The notes under the pieces are model-generated. The model saw only the letters and a program-made list of their open reading frames with translations. It was not told where the DNA came from and ran no database searches. A stretch of 64,000 nucleotides of DNA. It comes from Sporocytophaga sp. GTDB taxonomy: Bacteria > Bacteroidota > Bacteroidia > Cytophagales > Cytophagaceae. Both the position numbers and the translations under genes were made by a program. Location: positions 20,648-84,647 of the forward strand of contig NZ_JAGHZZ010000021.1 of NCBI RefSeq assembly GCF_017745095.1, written 5' to 3'. Below are positions 9,495 through 17,958 of this stretch, in pieces; the first letter of the stretch is position 1, and the number at the start of each line of letters is the position of its first letter.

Positions 9495-10082
9495 ATGCAT
9501 CCTATTTTAAATAGAAATTTATTTTTCATAAAGGAAAAAGTCGGCATGTTTAAAGCATCTAATAACTACGACATTTTTAATCCTGAAACACAAGAATTGA
9601 TTCTAACATGTACTGAAGAGAAACTTGGCTTTTTTACCAAAATTTTCAGATTTACAAAATATAAAAGGAATACTCCATTTAATGTTGTAGTAAAAACGAC
9701 CTCTGGAGAAACTGTTTTAACAGTTAAAAGAGGTATTTCAATATTCTTATCGAAGGTTGAAGTATTTGACGAAAAGGATAACCTGATTGGTAAATTCAAG
9801 CAAAAATTCTTCTCTATTGGAGGAAAATTTGACGTGTTGGATGCCAATGACAACCTAGTTTGTACCCTTAAAGGAAAATGGACAAGCTGGGATTTTAAGT
9901 TTATGAAGGAGAATCAGGAGCTTGCTGAAGTGAATAAAAAATGGAGTGGACTTGGTAAAGAATTATTTACTACAGCTGATAACTATATGCTTTGCATCAG
10001 CGAAATGCTACCGGAAAATGCTCCTGCAAGAATACTTATTCTTGGAGCTGTGATGTGTATAGATATGGTGTTGAAAGAGTAA
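9495..10082 (+). CDS. Phospholipid scramblase / LURP-one-related protein
   Basis: Encodes 195 residues. The chain is a series of short beta strands with pattern YDIFNPETQELILTCTEE, VVVKTTSGETVLTVKRGI, VEVFDEKDNLIGKFKQKFF and FDVLDANDNLVCTLKGKW, ending in a hydrophobic C-terminal helix (ARILILGAVMCIDMVLKE). This is the 12-stranded barrel with central helix of the scramblase/LURP-one (Tubby-like) superfamily. The biochemical role of bacterial members is not settled; lipid association through the buried C-terminal helix is possible. An internal Met18 is an alternative start. No operon partner. Confidence 0.72.
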   Translation: MHPILNRNLFFIKEKVGMFKASNNYDIFNPETQELILTCTEEKLGFFTKIFRFTKYKRNTPFNVVVKTTSGETVLTVKRGISIFLSKVEVFDEKDNLIGKFKQKFFSIGGKFDVLDANDNLVCTLKGKWTSWDFKFMKENQELAEVNKKWSGLGKELFTTADNYMLCISEMLPENAPARILILGAVMCIDMVLKE

Positions 10083-10124
10083 TAAAAGCTGAAAGCTTAA
10101 AGTTTAAAAGTATAGATACAAAAA

Positions 10125-10157
10125 TGCCGGTAATAAAAGCTTGCTTTTATACCGGCA
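10125..10157. terminator. Bidirectional terminator
   Basis: Stem of about 15 bp with one bulged A (10125-10140 with 10143-10157) between the stops of convergent genes. Its base reads tgccggta/taccggca. Confidence 0.75.
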
Positions 10158-10177
10158 ACATTTTTATATAGCCACCT

Positions 10178-11131
10178 TTAAATTACCTGAAAACTTGTAG
10201 CTCCAGAAAGCTTTCCATCTAGATAAACCTGCATAAAGTGTTTGCCTGGTTTGTACTCGCTTCCTTTTTCAAAAACAAAGTTAATATTTTTACTTCCTGA
10301 ATATTCAAAATCTTTATTAACAGTATAAGGAATTTCCTTTTCTCCAACTTTTAGCATACCTCCTCCTTCAAAAGGGTTGTATAAAGTTTTACCTCCTGGT
10401 TCAACCAAACGTACAGTAACCTCTACATGGCCTCTGGATGATTCCGGAAAAGCTGCCAAAGCTATTCTGAATTTAAGCTTATCTTTCGGCTGTAAAGATA
10501 TTGCGTCTGCTTTTATTTCTTTGCCATTGACAATAGCTACAATATTTATTTCCCTTACTTTTAAAGTTGTTTTTGCAGGTGTTGATCTGGAAGATGATGC
10601 ATCAGAAACTTCGTCCGGATTCTCGGAATCAAAACCACCAGCTGCATTGGCTTCAAACTCGACACCCGCTTCTGCTTCTTCAGCTTTTTTGGAAATCGAA
10701 TCTTCAAATTTCACAAGCTCTTTAATCAGATACTTTACATTCGCTTCATTTCGGGCATACTCTTTTTCCTTTAACTTACGAGTAGCCTTCTGTTTTTGAA
10801 TTTCTTCAAAAATGTATTCAAGTTCAGTTTCTTTTGATCTCAATTCACCCAAAACCAAAGCAAATTTATTTGACTCTTGCTTTACCGAATCTTTCATTAC
10901 TTCATTCTCCAGTTGCAGTGCAAGCAAATCAGCTTTTAATTTTTCAATTTCGCTTGATTTTTTAACAATAAGGAGACTGTCCTGTAAGATGCGGTTTCTC
11001 TGGGACATGATAATTGAATTCTTCTCTACTCCGCTATATATAAAATAAGCAAGAGCAATAGAGATTGATAAAAAAGCTATAAAAATCAGCTTTTTCAAAT
11101 CACTTTTGGTTGAATTTTCATTAGTGGACAT
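10178..11131 (-). CDS. Membrane-anchored coiled-coil protein in the glnK-amt operon
   Basis: Encodes 317 residues. Order: a short cytoplasmic N-terminus, one membrane helix (LIFIAFLSISIALAYFIYSG, about 15-34), a coiled coil of about 100 residues (KSSEIEKLKADLLALQLENE, onward to about 150), a Ser/Glu-rich linker, and a C-terminal beta domain from about 190. It is the third gene of the glnK-amt operon, 6 nt after amt. The C-terminal domain matches that of the protein at 17959-19218: VRLVEPGGKTLYNPFEGGG against MRFIEPGGATLFEGDKTF, and KGSEYKPGKHFMQVYLDGK against KGSRYKPGKYTIEFYCDGK. I know no characterised family for it. The extracytoplasmic domain suggests a structural or sensory role linked to ammonium transport; that is inference. 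Confidence 0.75.
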   Translation of the reverse strand: MSTNENSTKSDLKKLIFIAFLSISIALAYFIYSGVEKNSIIMSQRNRILQDSLLIVKKSSEIEKLKADLLALQLENEVMKDSVKQESNKFALVLGELRSKETELEYIFEEIQKQKATRKLKEKEYARNEANVKYLIKELVKFEDSISKKAEEAEAGVEFEANAAGGFDSENPDEVSDASSSRSTPAKTTLKVREINIVAIVNGKEIKADAISLQPKDKLKFRIALAAFPESSRGHVEVTVRLVEPGGKTLYNPFEGGGMLKVGEKEIPYTVNKDFEYSGSKNINFVFEKGSEYKPGKHFMQVYLDGKLSGATSFQVI

Positions 11132-11137
11132 ATAAAT

Positions 11138-12517
11138 TTATTTAGGGAGAAAATTGGGATAAGCTTCCATTCCATGCTCCAGAGCATCCAGACCTTCAAC
11201 TTCTTCTTCTATAGTTATTCTGATACCAATGGTATATTTTAGAGTCAGGAATACAATAAATGAAAAGACAAATGATGCAAAGCCTGCAGCGCACATTCCT
11301 ATAAGTTGGGCAATTAGCTGATCAACTCCGGCTTTATTTCCAAACAGGCCAACAGCAAGTGTACCCCACAACCCACAGGACAGATGCACTGATAATGCTC
11401 CCACAGGATCATCTATCCTAAGTCTATCAAAAACCATAACTGAAAACACCACTACCATCCCTGCCACAGTTCCTATGATGATGCTGTCCAGAACTCCCAT
11501 TTGATTCGCACCTGCAGTAATACCTACTAGTCCAGCAAGAATACCGTTCAATGTCATACTCAAGTCGAAAGATCTGCTTATGGAATAGATTGTAATACTT
11601 GATGCAATACCTCCCGCACATGCCGAAAGGCAGGTCATAACGAGCACCCTCGATACTTCTCCAGGATCTGCTGAAAGAACAGAACCTCCATTAAAACCAA
11701 ACCATCCCAACCATAACATAAATGTACCAATCACTGCCGATGTCATACTATGGCCAGGAATTGGATAAATATTATTGCCTTCATATTTGCCAAACCTTGG
11801 ACCTAACAACAATACTGCTGCGAGTCCTGCCCAGCCCCCAACTGAATGGACCAATGTTGAACCTGCAAAATCGTAAAAACCTATTGTATTCAGCCAACCA
11901 TTTCCCCATTTCCAACTACCGATTATGGGATAGGCAAAACTCACAAATAGAGCAGAAAATATAATAAAACTGATCAGCTTGATCCTTTCAGCAACAGCGC
12001 CGGAGACAATTGTAGCACAGGTAGCTGCAAACATTCCTTGAAATAAAAACTCAGTCCAGAACGTGTAACTGGAGCTATAATCGATTCCTTCACCGCCATC
12101 CGGAAGGAATATTCCAAATCCTTTAAAACCTATAAAATCATATGAGACCCCTTTCTGAAAGCCTGGATACATTAGGCTATACCCAACTAAAGCAAAAGAA
12201 AGCAAACCAATGCAAGGAATAATTACATTCTTAAATAAGATATTGGTGGTATTTTTTGCTCTTGATAAACCTGATTCAAGTGTAGCAAAACCAAGATGCA
12301 TGATAAATACTAGGCTTGTAGCTATCATCATCCAAAGGTTATTAATTACAAAACCACTTTTCTGAATTTCGCTTGTTTGAGCAAGTTCTGCATTTTTTGC
12401 AGCAGCAACAGAATCTTTTATAGATTGAATTGCCTGCAGAAGTTCTGTTCGAATCAGCTCCGTCTGGTAAGAATTTGTTGCAGATCCCTGAATGGTGTCG
12501 TAAATAATATCCTGCAT
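11138..12517 (-). CDS. amt: Ammonium transporter (Amt family)
   Basis: Encodes 459 residues with about 11 membrane helices. The twin histidines of the conduction pore are present: His224 in FAGSTLVHSVGGWAGL and His378 in DDPVGALSVHLSCGLWG. Other family motifs include FQGMFAATCATIVSGAVAER and WFGFNGGSV, and the cytosolic C-terminal tail GLDALEHGMEAYP that contacts GlnK in this family. It carries an unusual soluble N-terminus of about 55 residues, helical and Gln/Ala-rich, before the first membrane helix. It follows glnK by 11 nt and precedes the coiled-coil gene by 6 nt. It differs clearly from the other Amt at 22115. Confidence 0.93.
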   Translation of the reverse strand: MQDIIYDTIQGSATNSYQTELIRTELLQAIQSIKDSVAAAKNAELAQTSEIQKSGFVINNLWMMIATSLVFIMHLGFATLESGLSRAKNTTNILFKNVIIPCIGLLSFALVGYSLMYPGFQKGVSYDFIGFKGFGIFLPDGGEGIDYSSSYTFWTEFLFQGMFAATCATIVSGAVAERIKLISFIIFSALFVSFAYPIIGSWKWGNGWLNTIGFYDFAGSTLVHSVGGWAGLAAVLLLGPRFGKYEGNNIYPIPGHSMTSAVIGTFMLWLGWFGFNGGSVLSADPGEVSRVLVMTCLSACAGGIASSITIYSISRSFDLSMTLNGILAGLVGITAGANQMGVLDSIIIGTVAGMVVVFSVMVFDRLRIDDPVGALSVHLSCGLWGTLAVGLFGNKAGVDQLIAQLIGMCAAGFASFVFSFIVFLTLKYTIGIRITIEEEVEGLDALEHGMEAYPNFLPK

Positions 12518-12528
12518 ATTGTAATAAT

Positions 12529-12840
12529 TTAGATTCTTACTAATTCCGCGACATCGAAAATTACAATTTTTCCGTCTCCAACCTGACCTGTACTCGCTGC
12601 CAATTTTATACTTTTTACTACCTCTTCACAATCCTCAGATGGAACTATAATTTCTATAGACCTCCTTAGCACAGAAGCATTATCAACAATAGAAGTACCC
12701 CTATAAGCACCTTTACTTTCACGATGAAAAACAGCATCCTTCACATCGTAATAGGTAAAAATCTCTATCCCAGTTTTGTGCAATGCGTTGCGCACTTCTT
12801 CAAATTTCGATGCCCTAATAAATGCCTGAATTTTTTTCAT
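12529..12840 (-). CDS. glnK: P-II family nitrogen regulator, variant T-loop
   Basis: Encodes 103 residues that align without gaps to E. coli GlnB/GlnK over the first 50 positions (MKKIQAFIRASKFEEVRNAL, AYRG at 45-48, TGQVGDGKIVIFDV). P-II proteins sense 2-oxoglutarate, ATP and ADP, and block Amt channels by inserting the T-loop. Here the position of Tyr51, the uridylylation or adenylylation site in other phyla, is Ile51, so control by covalent modification at that site is not possible. The chain also ends at VRI, lacking the RTGEE tail. It is first in the operon with amt, which supports direct control of that channel by ligand binding alone. Confidence 0.92.
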   Translation of the reverse strand: MKKIQAFIRASKFEEVRNALHKTGIEIFTYYDVKDAVFHRESKGAYRGTSIVDNASVLRRSIEIIVPSEDCEEVVKSIKLAASTGQVGDGKIVIFDVAELVRI

Positions 12841-13133
12841 GAAGTTAGAATAATCAAAATCTATTCGTTTTCAATTTATATAATTTTTTTTATATTCATA
12901 AATTAGACCCAAAAATTTAAATTTTACAAACATCCTCTTTTATATAGTCTTGACCACTTTTTCTGAAATTTTAGCATGATTTTGACCGTATATTTTAACA
13001 GAAATTTAATATTTAACCTACTTTTACATTTTAATTCCATTGAAATTAAACAATAAGTCCAATCTTCTTTTTTGAACTAATCCAATATTGAAAATAAAAG
13101 AATAATTAAAAATAAAATTAAAATAATCCTAAA

Positions 13134-13487
13134 ATGAAGCAATATAAGCATCATGCAATCCTCATTACCGCAAGGGATAGAAAGCTTATGGATGAATTAA
13201 GAATAAAGGCAAAGGATTTTTTTCTAAAAGGTATGCAAGCCAAAACGGGCTATAAATTGATAGGAGAAATCACTTCAAGCATTATTGGTGAATTTTATAC
13301 AATGGTAATTTTTCCTGATGGAAGTATAGAAGGATATGAAACTTCTGATGAAGCCGATAAGATCAGAGTTAAAATCATTGATGCTATAAAAGAAATCAAT
13401 CAAAAAAAGGGAAGTCAGGAAATCAGTTATGCAGAAGTATCTTATGGTTCAGGAACAGAATCTCCTGCCATTGAAAATACAAATTAA
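13134..13487 (+). CDS. Small conserved protein of unknown function
   Basis: Encodes 117 residues with no signal or membrane segment. It looks alpha/beta: HHAILITARDRKLMDELRIK, then a sheet with FYTMVIFPDGSIEGYETSDE, then a helix with DAIKEINQKK. The C-terminal 20 residues appear disordered (SYGSGTESPAIENTN). The ATG is clear and the gene stands alone, with its stop 3 nt from the stop of the convergent gene at 13491. I do not recognise a named family. Confidence 0.65.
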   Translation: MKQYKHHAILITARDRKLMDELRIKAKDFFLKGMQAKTGYKLIGEITSSIIGEFYTMVIFPDGSIEGYETSDEADKIRVKIIDAIKEINQKKGSQEISYAEVSYGSGTESPAIENTN

Positions 13488-13490
13488 TAG

Positions 13491-13868
13491 TCAGTTCAGG
13501 ATATCTACTTCATCTACAATATATTTAGTATCTCCTCTCCAGGCAAACTGAAAAAACTTCTCATCATAATGTACCTTAACTCTTTTTCCTTTAAGCAAAG
13601 CTTCCTGCAACTTGCGATGCAACTCATCTTCAGAACCTTTTACAGAAAATTTCCAGATATTTGCAACACTTACACCTGGTTGTTGATCATTAAGGACCAT
13701 TCCCAGATTGAGTTCCCCTTCATACGTTTTAAATATTACTCCTTTTTTACTGAATTTTATCAACGTTCCGGCCCTATAGCCATCACTGTAGTTGCCAAAT
13801 AAAAAATATCCTCCTACCCCTACAACTAATACAATAAGAATAAGCGCTATTATCTTAAGTTTTGCCAT
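13491..13868 (-). CDS. Single-pass membrane protein, conserved in Bacteroidota
   Basis: Encodes 125 residues. One N-terminal membrane helix (IIALILIVLVVGVGGYFLFG, about 5-24) is followed by a periplasmic or surface domain with the conserved block DGYRAGTLIKFSKKGVIFKT-YEGELNLG, then KRVKVHYDEKFFQFAWRGDT near the end. Proteins with this block are widespread in Bacteroidota and lack an assigned function to my knowledge. No operon partner is present; the stop nearly touches that of the convergent gene at 13134-13487. Confidence 0.75.
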   Translation of the reverse strand: MAKLKIIALILIVLVVGVGGYFLFGNYSDGYRAGTLIKFSKKGVIFKTYEGELNLGMVLNDQQPGVSVANIWKFSVKGSEDELHRKLQEALLKGKRVKVHYDEKFFQFAWRGDTKYIVDEVDILN

Positions 13869-13955
13869 GTGATCATTGAAATTCCCAAAAAAACTGTTTA
13901 GATATACTTTTGTTCTTTAAAGTTGTCTACCTTTGTTCGACCTAAAAATTCTATA

Positions 13956-14177
13956 GTGCAACCTAATCCGGAAATTCTAATCAAAATTGTAAAGACCAAA
14001 ATGCCATTTGGCAAATATAAAGGCACTTTGCTTTGTGACCTCCCGGTCTCATACCTTGAATGGTTTCAAAAAGAAGGATTTCCTGACAACAGCCTTGGAA
14101 TGATGTTAGCTACGGTATTCGAAATAAAAATTAACGGACTTCAGGACATCCTGAATAATCTGAAAAAAATGTATTGA
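13956..14177 (+). CDS. DUF3820 family protein
   Basis: Encodes 73 residues from GTG at 13956. The open frame begins with TTG at 13923 and the first ATG is at 14001, inside the domain. The GTG gives QPNPEILIKIVKTKMPFGKY, which matches where I recall family members starting, so it is preferred. The hallmark MPFGKYKGTLLCDLP, then SYLEWFQKEGFPDNSLGMML identifies DUF3820 (PF12843), small basic proteins found across bacteria and proposed to bind nucleic acids. No partner gene is linked. Confidence 0.75.
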   Translation: MQPNPEILIKIVKTKMPFGKYKGTLLCDLPVSYLEWFQKEGFPDNSLGMMLATVFEIKINGLQDILNNLKKMY

Positions 14178-14211
14178 GCCGGTCTACTCAAATCCCGGCC
14201 TTACATAAAAT

Positions 14212-16020
14212 TTAAGAAAGCTCAAACTGAAGTTTATTTAGGTTCTTATACAATCCATTATCAATAAGGATTAACTCCTCATGCGTTCCGCTTTCCTTTA
14301 CAAATCCTTTTTCCAGCACTACAATTTTATCTGCATTGCGAATAGTTGAAAGTCTGTGTGCTATCACTATTGAAGTACGCCCTTTCATCAAGCTATCTAA
14401 AGCTTTCTGCACCAGCTGTTCGGACTCGCTATCAAGAGAACTTGTAGCCTCATCAAGAATCAGGATTGCAGGATCTTTTAAGATAGCTCTCGCAATAGCC
14501 ACCCTCTGTCTTTGTCCACCGGAAAGTTTAACTCCTCTTTCTCCTACTACTGTATTATAGCCTTCAGGGAAGCTGCTTATAAAGCCATGCGCATAAGCTT
14601 TCCGGGCTGCCTCTTCAACTTCTTCTTTAGTAGCTTCTGGCTTTCCATAAGCTATGTTTTCAAAAATTGTTCCTCCGAAAAGCAGTACATCCTGAGGAAC
14701 AAAAGCCATTTGCTTTCTTAATTGAGATAAAGGAAAACTCCCTGCATCTTTCCCATCGAATAACAGCACCCCTTCAGCAGGATTATAAAACCCTAACAGC
14801 AGAGATACCAGAGTGCTTTTGCCCGCCCCACTGGGACCAACAATGGCAATCTGCTGACCAAGACCTGCTTTAAAGCTCACATCTTTTAAGATCTGCATTT
14901 CAGGACGAGATGGATAGCTGAAAGCAATATGCTTCAACTCTACAGTTCCTTCAATCCTGAAAATATCCTGAATAGGTTCATCCTTGATATTAACATTTTC
15001 GGTAACTTCATCAAACAACTCTTTAACTCTTTGTGTAGCTCCCAATGTTTTCTGCAATTGAGAATACAGTTCTGCAAATCCTGCCATAGATCCTCCGATG
15101 AATGCAGTATATACCACGAAAGCTGTAAGCTCTCCAAACTGAAGTATACTTGTACCATACCATACAACCATTACAATTGCAGCAAAGACACTGAATATCA
15201 TAACAGATATAAATATCCCTCTAAGCTGTGCGCTTTTGATGGCAAGCTTTACTACCTTTTCAATACTGCTGCTATAACGTTTCAACTCATAAGCTTCATT
15301 AGAGAATGCTTTTACATTTGCTATTCCTTGCAAAGTTTCCTGAACAATCACACCTGAATCGGCAAGCTGATCCTGTGCTTCTTTGGATTCTTTTCTTATT
15401 CTTCTGCTGAAGACTACAGCAACCACAACAATCACTGGTACTACGGAAAGCATCACCAGAGTAAGCTTCCATGACAAATAGAAAATCAATCCGATACCAA
15501 TGATCAGAACGACTACTCCCCTTAGCAACTCTGCAAGCACTGAAGAAACGGTATCCTGTATCTGAGATATATCTGCTGATAATCTATTTGATAGTTCTCC
15601 TACCCTTCTTTGAGCAAAAAACTCCATAGGCATCATGATCATCTGCTTGTAAATATCTTTTCTGAGATCAGACACAGCATGCTCTCCAACAAAAGAAAAA
15701 AGATAGACTCTTGAAAATGAAAAAAACATTTGAATAGATAGTACACCAAGCATTGTCAGAGCAACGAGTCCAGGAGCAATGGCATCTTCCCCAAGACTTA
15801 TCTTATGGGCATTATCTATAAGCTCCTTCAGCAGATATGGAAAAGCCATAGTTGTAATTCCAGAAAGCGCTATAAACACCAGTCCTAATATAAACCTTAA
15901 TCTATAAGGTATGATGTATTTAAATACCCATAAATTTTCCTTGATACTTTCTTTACTTAACTTAACCTTTGGTAATTCTTCTTTAATAGATCCGTTGCTG
16001 CTATAATTAGGTCTTGCCAT
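14212..16020 (-). CDS. ABC transporter, fused permease and ATPase (MsbA-like exporter)
   Basis: Encodes 602 residues: six membrane helices (about 35-330), then a nucleotide-binding domain. Motifs: Walker A GPSGAGKST, Q-loop FVPQDVLLFGGT, signature LSGGQRQRVAIARA, Walker B ILILDEATSSLDSES and H-loop IVIAHRLST. It is a type IV half-transporter that works as a homodimer; the family includes lipid A flippases and multidrug exporters, and the substrate cannot be told from sequence. It is transcribed alone. The upstream 200 bp holds no gene. Confidence 0.92.
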   Translation of the reverse strand: MARPNYSSNGSIKEELPKVKLSKESIKENLWVFKYIIPYRLRFILGLVFIALSGITTMAFPYLLKELIDNAHKISLGEDAIAPGLVALTMLGVLSIQMFFSFSRVYLFSFVGEHAVSDLRKDIYKQMIMMPMEFFAQRRVGELSNRLSADISQIQDTVSSVLAELLRGVVVLIIGIGLIFYLSWKLTLVMLSVVPVIVVVAVVFSRRIRKESKEAQDQLADSGVIVQETLQGIANVKAFSNEAYELKRYSSSIEKVVKLAIKSAQLRGIFISVMIFSVFAAIVMVVWYGTSILQFGELTAFVVYTAFIGGSMAGFAELYSQLQKTLGATQRVKELFDEVTENVNIKDEPIQDIFRIEGTVELKHIAFSYPSRPEMQILKDVSFKAGLGQQIAIVGPSGAGKSTLVSLLLGFYNPAEGVLLFDGKDAGSFPLSQLRKQMAFVPQDVLLFGGTIFENIAYGKPEATKEEVEEAARKAYAHGFISSFPEGYNTVVGERGVKLSGGQRQRVAIARAILKDPAILILDEATSSLDSESEQLVQKALDSLMKGRTSIVIAHRLSTIRNADKIVVLEKGFVKESGTHEELILIDNGLYKNLNKLQFELS

Positions 16021-16221
16021 TTTGTTTGATTCTGATTTCTCGATCTTTTTCTTTTAGAGACGATTAAATGGAATAAATATTTTAAAGAAAAGAAAACTAA
16101 TGTATCTGAAATACCAATTTACAAAAACATTCTGAACACATCCTGTACTTAAAGTAAGCATCTCTACTCAAAGCCCTAAAATTCAGAATACTTTAGCTAG
16201 TAGAATGTAGTATTCTGAAAA

Positions 16222-16857
16222 TTAAAATTTATAATTATCAGAGAAGATCCCTTCCGGATAATGCTTATCATATAACTCGATCAGATTCAGTAGAAATCTG
16301 AGCCCTACATCCAGCATTTCCTTTATCAGGTTGCCACTTATTTTTATAGGACCACTGTTTTCAGGATCAATATAATTATCAACTGCTAATACTAATTTGG
16401 TTTTTGACGTTGTATTTCCTGGAACAATAGAGTTATGATGCACTATTATATTTCTTATTTCTCTATAAATAACTAGTCTTCCCCAATCCTCTGAAATAAC
16501 CGACTCGCTTAAAGGAAGAATATTCGTAACGAGCGAATGATATTGATAAACTTTATCCATATCGGACAACTTCCTTTTAAAACCCGAATGCTCAGTCACT
16601 ATGATTTCACAATACTTTCTGAATGAATACTCAAAGAATGAATAAGCTGTAACCAAAAAAGAATTTTTTATAATGGAAGATGTGAAAGAATAAAAATGAA
16701 CTTCTTCAATAGCATGAGTGTTGACATCATTATTTATAAAAAATCCGTCTTTAAAGTCGGAGAGCGCCTTTCCAGCTTCAATTGCCACTAGTATAGACTT
16801 TTCACAATTACTGAATTGAGTTTCTAAAATTTGGCTAAATTGTTGCTTGTAATTCAT
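16222..16857 (-). CDS. HEPN-like protein, orphan
   Basis: Encodes 211 residues, all helical, with no signal peptide. Residues 131-142 read YREIRNIIVHHN, which contains the R-x4-H motif (Arg135, His140) with the polar residue after Arg that marks the active site of HEPN RNases. Upstream helices (TAYSFFEYSFRKYCEIIVTE) fit the first half of such a bundle. HEPN proteins act in toxin-antitoxin, phage defence and RNA processing; the MAE_28990/RiboL-PSP type is similar in size. No antitoxin such as an MNT nucleotidyltransferase lies next to it, so it is an orphan. The domain call rests on the motif and helical content only. Confidence 0.55.
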   Translation of the reverse strand: MNYKQQFSQILETQFSNCEKSILVAIEAGKALSDFKDGFFINNDVNTHAIEEVHFYSFTSSIIKNSFLVTAYSFFEYSFRKYCEIIVTEHSGFKRKLSDMDKVYQYHSLVTNILPLSESVISEDWGRLVIYREIRNIIVHHNSIVPGNTTSKTKLVLAVDNYIDPENSGPIKISGNLIKEMLDVGLRFLLNLIELYDKHYPEGIFSDNYKF

Positions 16858-17057
16858 ACTGAAATTTTATCACAAATTACCATTCTTCATAATGGCAATA
16901 AAAGTTGCTAAATTAAATAAAGCAATCATATTTAATGAAAGACGAAATGACTATGTGGATAAAATAAAACCCTTGAAATACAATATTTACCCACATATGC
17001 TATAATCGTCATAACATTACGAACATAAAGCCGTATAATTATTAAAATTTAAAAGTT

Positions 17058-17345
17058 ATGAGCTCAGCATTAGAAACGATAGCAAAGGAAAAACTTAGCG
17101 AAATTCATTTTACTAAAGATGACGTTCTAAGCGATCCAGCAAAGAGAAGGCTTAGAAACATTTACCTAAAAAAAGCGGAGCTTCTTGGAAATGCGTACAA
17201 AGGAAAGGTAAAGATGTTTTTCAAAACACTTGAAGGAAATGTGCTTTGTGTTGAAACCACCATTTGGGAAGCAAATGAAGAATATATAACGCTTAAAGGC
17301 GGTATTAATATTCCAACCAAGTCGATCTTAGAAATCGAATTTTAA
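17058..17345 (+). CDS. Small conserved cytoplasmic protein
   Basis: Encodes 95 residues: an N-terminal helical half (AKRRLRNIYLKKAELLGNAY) and a C-terminal beta half (KVKMFFKTLEGNVLCVETTI, then YITLKGGINIPTKSILEIEF) that resembles a small Sm-like or SH3-like barrel. The clear ATG and the terminator 30 nt after the stop support a real gene. I know similar proteins as hypothetical in other Bacteroidota but no function. Confidence 0.75.
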   Translation: MSSALETIAKEKLSEIHFTKDDVLSDPAKRRLRNIYLKKAELLGNAYKGKVKMFFKTLEGNVLCVETTIWEANEEYITLKGGINIPTKSILEIEF

Positions 17346-17374
17346 TCTGCATCTTAAAAGAAAAAATTTAAACG

Positions 17375-17397
17375 GCCTCCGATAAGAGGCTTTTTTT
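17375..17397 (+). terminator. Intrinsic terminator
   Basis: 5-bp GC-rich stem gcctc (17375-17379) with gaggc (17386-17390), then a run of seven T. Confidence 0.8.
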
Positions 17398-17480
17398 ATT
17401 TCTTCTACACAGTTCATTAGGCTTTAACAATAATTACATCAGGGCCACCTTTACCCTTTTAAAGAACTATAAGGATAAAC

Positions 17481-17864
17481 TTATTCTCCTTCATAAAAAT
17501 CTTGCAAAGCGCCAAAGTATATCTCATTCCAACCTTCTACAATATCGCTATAATCTTCGTCTGGTATATTCGTATGTCTCAGTTCTGCAGAGGTTCCTTT
17601 TTTATCCTGATGTAAAATTATAGTTACTATGGATTGGGCTTTCTGATCTCCGAAATACCACTCCTGCACAATCTTTTTACCTTCTGTAAACTCTATATTT
17701 TTTCCGGAAATACTTCCATCCCAAAGAGAAAATTCAGACCCAGGAACAGTTGACATCTCTGCAGGTTCTCCTGACCAAAGCTGAATGGTGGCAGGGTTTG
17801 TCAATGCAGCAAACACCTCTTCTGGTTCAGCCGGAATAATAAAGTACTTTTTATAATCTTTCAC
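17481..17864 (-). CDS. SRPBCC / AHSA1 domain protein
   Basis: Encodes 127 residues, starting with GTG at 17864 because an in-frame stop lies two codons upstream. It is a complete AHSA1 (START-like) domain: YFIIPAEPEEVFAALTNPAT, LWSGEPAEM, FSLWDGSISGKNIEF, VQEWYFGDQ and the C-terminal helix GWNEIYFGALQDFYEG. Such domains form a deep ligand-binding pocket; the bacterial members mostly have no known ligand. It is transcribed alone downstream of a terminator, unlike the AHSA1 gene at 24778, which sits in an ArsR operon. Confidence 0.85.
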   Translation of the reverse strand: MKDYKKYFIIPAEPEEVFAALTNPATIQLWSGEPAEMSTVPGSEFSLWDGSISGKNIEFTEGKKIVQEWYFGDQKAQSIVTIILHQDKKGTSAELRHTNIPDEDYSDIVEGWNEIYFGALQDFYEGE

Positions 17865-17903
17865 TTCTTATTAACTTTTATTATTGAATCAATATAAAAC
17901 TTA

Positions 17904-17935
17904 AAAAGCATGCCTGAAAGATCAGACATGCTTTT
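17904..17935 (-). terminator. Intrinsic terminator of the coiled-coil gene
   Basis: Stem of aaaagcatg plus ctg (17904-17916) with cag plus catgctttt (17923-17935), one mismatch inside. On the minus strand it is followed by a T-run. It lies just after the stop of the gene at 17959. Confidence 0.8.
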
Positions 17936-17958
17936 AATATTTTCAGTATCAATGATAC

